NCBI GenBank assembly: GCA_023419095.1
Contig: JAEZYN010000102.1
Coordinates: 1-9,482, forward strand
Direction of reading: 5' to 3'
DNA: 9,482 nt
Origin: Bacteroidota bacterium
Lineage (GTDB): Bacteria; Bacteroidota; Bacteroidia; Flavobacteriales; Weeksellaceae
The notes beneath the pieces are model-generated. The model was not told the origin of the DNA and did no database searches. It worked only from the letters and a program-made list of their open reading frames with translations. Below are positions 7,282 through 9,482 of this stretch, piece by piece; position 1 is the first letter of the stretch, and every line of letters begins with the position of its first letter. The position numbers were made by a program, and so were the translations under genes.

Positions 7282-7716
7282 ATGTTTTCCAAAGCGTGCG
7301 AATACGCCATAAAAGCTGCCATCTACATCGCGCAGCAAAGCCAACAGCAACGCACAGTGAATGTGAAAGATGTATCGGTTTCAATCGATGCGCCGGTAGC
7401 TTTCACAGCCAAAATTCTTCAGTTGCTCTGTCGCGGCGGCATCTTGCAGTCGGTGCGTGGGAAACAAGGCGGTTTTTTCTTTGATCCTGAGAAGCAGAAG
7501 CAACACCGCATTTTTGATGTTGTACACCTGATCGACGGCGACGGTCTGTTTTTTAAATGTGGACTGGGTCTCAAAAATTGTTCCAGCGATAATCCGTGTC
7601 CCGTGCATTATGATTTCAAGGTGGTGCGCGACAAACTTTTTGAAATGACACACAAACACACCTTTCACGATCTGGCCACGAAGACGGAAAACGGGCTGGC
7701 CTGGCTTCGCAATTAA
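7282..7716 (+). CDS. Rrf2 family Fe-S-sensing transcriptional regulator (NsrR/IscR-like)
   Basis: This is a 144-residue Rrf2 protein. The N-terminal winged helix-turn-helix starts MFSKACEYAIKAAIYIA and includes the wing motif SVRGKQGGF at 57-65. After it come three conserved cysteines, C93, C100 and C106 (CX6CX5C), then PVHYDFKVVRDKL, the usual Rrf2 post-cluster helix, with H109 nearby. In characterised relatives these cysteines hold a [2Fe-2S] or [4Fe-4S] cluster that reports Fe-S status (IscR) or nitric oxide (NsrR). Since ric, a classic NsrR target in other bacteria, is next downstream, an NsrR-like role controlling ric is the best inference. The ATG is 9 bp after the membrane protein gene. 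A palindrome at the ric promoter (7769-7782) is a candidate binding site. Confidence 0.92.
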   Translation: MFSKACEYAIKAAIYIAQQSQQQRTVNVKDVSVSIDAPVAFTAKILQLLCRGGILQSVRGKQGGFFFDPEKQKQHRIFDVVHLIDGDGLFFKCGLGLKNCSSDNPCPVHYDFKVVRDKLFEMTHKHTFHDLATKTENGLAWLRN

Positions 7717-7718
7717 CT

Positions 7719-7731
7719 CTTAAAATTTAAG
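7719..7731. repeat. 13-bp perfect palindrome after rrf2
   Basis: CTTAAAATTTAAG begins 3 bp after the rrf2 stop codon. It consists of 6-bp arms around a single A. There is no T tract directly after it, so a terminator is unlikely; it may be a binding site or chance in AT-rich DNA. Confidence 0.3.
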
Positions 7732-7768
7732 CTAAAAATTACACCTTTTACTTATTTAAAATAAAATA

Positions 7769-7782
7769 GGATAAATTTGTCC
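7769..7782. promoter_or_regulatory. candidate Rrf2 operator over the ric -33 element
   Basis: GGATAAATTTGTCC is symmetrical at 12 of 14 positions and covers the TTG of the ric promoter. Repressor binding here would block RNA polymerase. With an Rrf2 gene immediately upstream, it is the best operator candidate in the region. The assignment is inferred from position and symmetry only. Confidence 0.4.
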
Positions 7783-7807
7783 GAATTAAAAAGTATGTGT
7801 AAATTTG
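7777..7807 (+). promoter_or_regulatory. ric promoter (TTG, 20 bp, TAAATTTG)
   Basis: TTG at 7777-7779 and TAAATTTG at 7800-7807 are separated by 20 bp, a full match to the Bacteroidota promoter pattern (TTG at -33 and TAnnTTTG at -7). The -7 box ends 25 bp before the ric start, giving a leader of roughly 20 nt. A second TAAATTTG at 7772-7779 contributes the TTG and could be a weaker -7 box of its own. Confidence 0.7.
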
Positions 7808-7832
7808 CTCTATAATTATTAAACCACTTACA

Positions 7833-8546
7833 ATGCTGACTAAAGAAAAAACAATAGGCGATTACGTAGCAGAAAACTTCCGTACTGCGCAGGTCTTCAA
7901 AAAATACCACATCGATTTTTGCTGCAAAGGCGGCCGCACCGTTGAGGAAGCCTGCGAAAACAAAAAAGCAGATCCTGAAACCATCTATCGTGAACTTGAA
8001 GAAGTTGCAACACAGAAATCTGAAGAGATTGACTTCAAATCTTGGCCGCTCGATCTGCTAGCCGACTACGTTGAAAAGACGCATCACCGCTATGTGGAAG
8101 AAAAAACAGCGATGCTGATTCCTTACCTTAATAAACTTTGCAAAGTGCATGGCGACAGACATCCGGAACTTTTCAAAATCAATGAACTTTTTCTTGAAAG
8201 TGCGCAGGATCTGGGTGCTCACATGAAGAAAGAAGAACTTATCCTGTTTCCTTTTATCAGAAAAATGGTTTCCGCAAAACGCAGTGGTGAACCTTTGGCT
8301 CAGCCACACTTCGGCACTGTGGAGAACCCGGTGGCGATGATGAAAGACGAGCACGAAGCAGAAGGCGACCGTTTCGTAAAGATTTCTGAGCTTACAAACG
8401 GTTATCAGTTTCCAGCCGATGCCTGCGGTACGTATCAGGTAACATTTAAGATGCTTGAAGATTTTGAAAACGATCTTCACAAACATATTCACCTCGAAAA
8501 CAACATCCTTTTCCCGAAAGCGATTGAGCTCGAAAAGACATTCTAA
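7833..8546 (+). CDS. ric: iron-sulfur cluster repair di-iron protein (Ric/ScdA/YtfE)
   Basis: Ric proteins help restore Fe-S clusters damaged by nitric oxide or peroxide, using a non-haem di-iron centre in the cytoplasm. The 237-residue product has both family domains. The N-terminal ScdA_N domain (about 5-60) carries the double cysteine HIDFCCKGG (C30, C31). The hemerythrin-like four-helix domain (about 75-232) has ligand candidates H84, H106 or H110, H130 with E134 (HxxxE), H174, and H218 with E222 (HxxxE). These match the ligand order known for E. coli YtfE, so the di-iron site looks intact. The gene has its own promoter 116 bp after rrf2, with a palindrome over the -33 element, and ends at a hairpin terminator. 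Control by the neighbouring Rrf2 protein is likely. Confidence 0.95.
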   Translation: MLTKEKTIGDYVAENFRTAQVFKKYHIDFCCKGGRTVEEACENKKADPETIYRELEEVATQKSEEIDFKSWPLDLLADYVEKTHHRYVEEKTAMLIPYLNKLCKVHGDRHPELFKINELFLESAQDLGAHMKKEELILFPFIRKMVSAKRSGEPLAQPHFGTVENPVAMMKDEHEAEGDRFVKISELTNGYQFPADACGTYQVTFKMLEDFENDLHKHIHLENNILFPKAIELEKTF

Positions 8547-8575
8547 GTTAATTTTTTTAATTGTTTAATTTGATG

Positions 8576-8612
8576 AAACCGTTTCCACCTCTGTGTGGTG
8601 CGGTTTTTTTTT
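8576..8612 (+). terminator. intrinsic terminator of ric
   Basis: AAACCG (8576-8581) pairs with CGGTTT (8601-8606). Inside, CACC pairs with GGTG around the loop TCTGTGT, leaving a TTTC bulge on the 5' side. A run of nine T follows (8604-8612). The T run ends just before the stop codon of the convergent DUF488 gene at 8615. Confidence 0.75.
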
Positions 8613-8614
8613 AT

Positions 8615-9154
8615 TTAAACTTGGGATTCATCATCGCTTTCGTACGAAACCTTGCCGCCATGCACTTTCGCCGGCGAAGTGTAGGGATGCTCCGTGGCTT
8701 TGCTTTCGGACATAATGTGCAAAACCGTCCAGCCCTGTGCCTTAATATAATCTGAAACCATCGAACGGTGACAGCGCCACCAGACGGCTTCCGAGCACAT
8801 CATCGCTGTAGGCTTTGCATTAGCCTTCATTTTTAATTTTTCGGCACCGTTTCTAAAGGTTTCTGTTTCCATATAATCTGCATAAGCCTGAAAAGATTTG
8901 TTTCGCCAGGCAGTATTTTTCGTCGTTTTCGAAGGTTTTCGCCGTCCGCCGAGATCTTCGAGGTAAATATATTCGATGCCGTTTTCTTTTAAACTCGTCT
9001 TCAGTTCATCCTGATCATACTGCGGAAACTTTGTTGAACCCGGTAATCTGCGGATGTCTGCCAGTACCTTGATATTAAACGATTTCAGCATAGCTAAAAA
9101 CTCGTCAAACGGCCTTGTGGAATGACCGATGGTGTAGATTGTATTTGTATCCAT
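8615..9154 (-). CDS. DUF488 family protein
   Basis: This 179-residue protein belongs to DUF488, a widespread bacterial family without an established biochemical function. Its hallmarks are present: IGHSTR (9-14) at the N-terminus, DIRRLPGS (33-40) with YDQDEL nearby, LGGRR (68-72), and the C-terminal pair C120-S-E and C128-H-R, whose conserved Cys, Glu and His/Arg residues suggest a catalytic or nucleic-acid-binding site. It reads toward ric, with 68 bp between the two stop codons. The upstream transketolase gene has its own terminator, so this gene should have its own promoter, but I see only AT-rich sequence there and no clear consensus box. Confidence is high for the family and nil for a specific reaction. 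Confidence 0.93.
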   Translation of the reverse strand: MDTNTIYTIGHSTRPFDEFLAMLKSFNIKVLADIRRLPGSTKFPQYDQDELKTSLKENGIEYIYLEDLGGRRKPSKTTKNTAWRNKSFQAYADYMETETFRNGAEKLKMKANAKPTAMMCSEAVWWRCHRSMVSDYIKAQGWTVLHIMSESKATEHPYTSPAKVHGGKVSYESDDESQV

Positions 9155-9171
9155 TTTTTTAATGAATAATA

Positions 9172-9186
9172 AATTTTAATAAAATT
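9172..9186. repeat. 15-bp AT palindrome upstream of the DUF488 gene
   Basis: AATTTTA and TAAAATT flank a central A, 17 bp before the DUF488 start codon. All bases are A or T, so chance is a fair explanation. It falls where promoter or operator sequence for the DUF488 gene would be expected. Confidence 0.25.
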
Positions 9187-9210
9187 ACCATTAAAAATCC
9201 GGCCGCGGAC

Positions 9211-9240
9211 TAAAACAAAAAACACGTCGCGAGGACGTGT
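9211..9240 (-). terminator. intrinsic terminator of the transketolase gene
   Basis: Read on the minus strand, a perfect 7-bp stem (ACACGTC and GACGTGT, 9222-9240) with a 5-nt loop is followed by TTTTTTGTTTTA. It lies 23 bp beyond the transketolase stop codon and separates that gene from the DUF488 gene. Confidence 0.85.
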
Positions 9241-9263
9241 CTAAAATATGAATTTGCCAAAAT

Positions 9264-9482
9264 CTATCTTGATATGATCTTTTTCACCGCATTTTTCACG
9301 GCTTCCGCGTCGATATTATACTTCTTCATCAGTTCTGCAGGTGTGGCAGATTCACCAAAAGTATCATTCACCGCTACAAATTCCTGAACTGTCGGTCTTT
9401 TTCGCGCCAACATTCCTGCTACGGATTCGCCCAAGCCGCCTAAATAATTATGTTCTTCGGCAGTAACAATTTTTCTGGTTTT
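9264..9482 (-). CDS. transketolase, C-terminal end (partial, continues past the window)
   Basis: Only the last 72 residues are present. They include VTAEEHNYLGGLGESVA, the typical transketolase C-terminal domain motif, and end in a Lys-rich helix KNAVKKIISR. Transketolase moves two-carbon ketol units between sugar phosphates in the non-oxidative pentose phosphate pathway using thiamine diphosphate. In flavobacteria it is often split into N- and C-terminal subunit genes, and this end resembles the separate C-terminal subunit, but the visible part cannot settle that. 1-Deoxyxylulose-5-phosphate synthase is a related alternative that fits less well. The gene is closed by a hairpin terminator. 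Confidence 0.87.
   Translation of the reverse strand, partial: KTRKIVTAEEHNYLGGLGESVAGMLARKRPTVQEFVAVNDTFGESATPAELMKKYNIDAEAVKNAVKKIISR

Noticed and set aside
8058..8492. 144-codon open frame on the minus strand
   Set aside because: It is antisense to the hemerythrin domain of ric and shows no family motif.
8561..8755. 64-codon open frame on the plus strand after ric
   Set aside because: It runs through the ric terminator and is antisense to the conserved C-terminal part of the DUF488 gene.
9155..9263. Small gene or RNA between the DUF488 and transketolase genes
   Set aside because: The gap holds the transketolase terminator and AT-rich promoter-like sequence only; I see no open frame or conserved RNA structure.

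Overview
The window looks like chromosomal DNA of a Bacteroidota bacterium, most likely a flavobacterium of the Chryseobacterium/Kaistella type. The reasons are the protein families and their order (rsmE-tsaD beside a flavobacterial-type TamB), the lack of clear Shine-Dalgarno sequences, and several exact matches to the Bacteroidota -7 promoter box TAnnTTTG just upstream of genes. The genus is inferred from recognition, not computed. I see no mobile element, rRNA, tRNA or CRISPR array. No stretch over 300 bases lacks a gene; the longest gaps are 6228-6358, 7717-7832 and 9155-9263, and each holds regulatory sequence described below.

Left part (1-6227): a minus-strand pair reads tsaD (tRNA t6A37 synthesis) then rsmE (16S rRNA m3U1498 methyltransferase, cut by the window edge). 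Divergent from tsaD, with only 4 bp between the start codons, is a 1590-residue TamB/AsmA-like envelope protein. It has an unusual N-terminal cytoplasmic tail built of 11-residue repeats.

Middle (6228-8612): a monocistronic Lrp/AsnC regulator has its own -7 box inside a near-palindrome and a strong 14-bp terminator hairpin. That hairpin ends 12 bp before the next start codon, and its core is a perfect FNR-type palindrome. Next come a four-helix membrane protein of unknown function and an Rrf2 regulator with three cysteines for a probable Fe-S cluster, 9 bp apart. A separately promoted ric/scdA gene for a di-iron Fe-S cluster repair protein follows. The last three genes plausibly form a nitric oxide or oxidative stress module in which the Rrf2 protein senses damage and controls ric. 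Candidate operators at 6863-6876 and 7769-7782 are the most interesting parts of the window.

Right part (8615-9482): a minus-strand DUF488 gene converges on ric. Upstream of it is the C-terminal end of a minus-strand transketolase gene, closed by its own hairpin terminator.

The window is mainly housekeeping and envelope genes with one small stress-response cluster. The candidate novelty is in that cluster (the membrane protein with an intramembrane His pair, and the overlapping terminator/promoter/operator) and in the TamB N-terminal tail.
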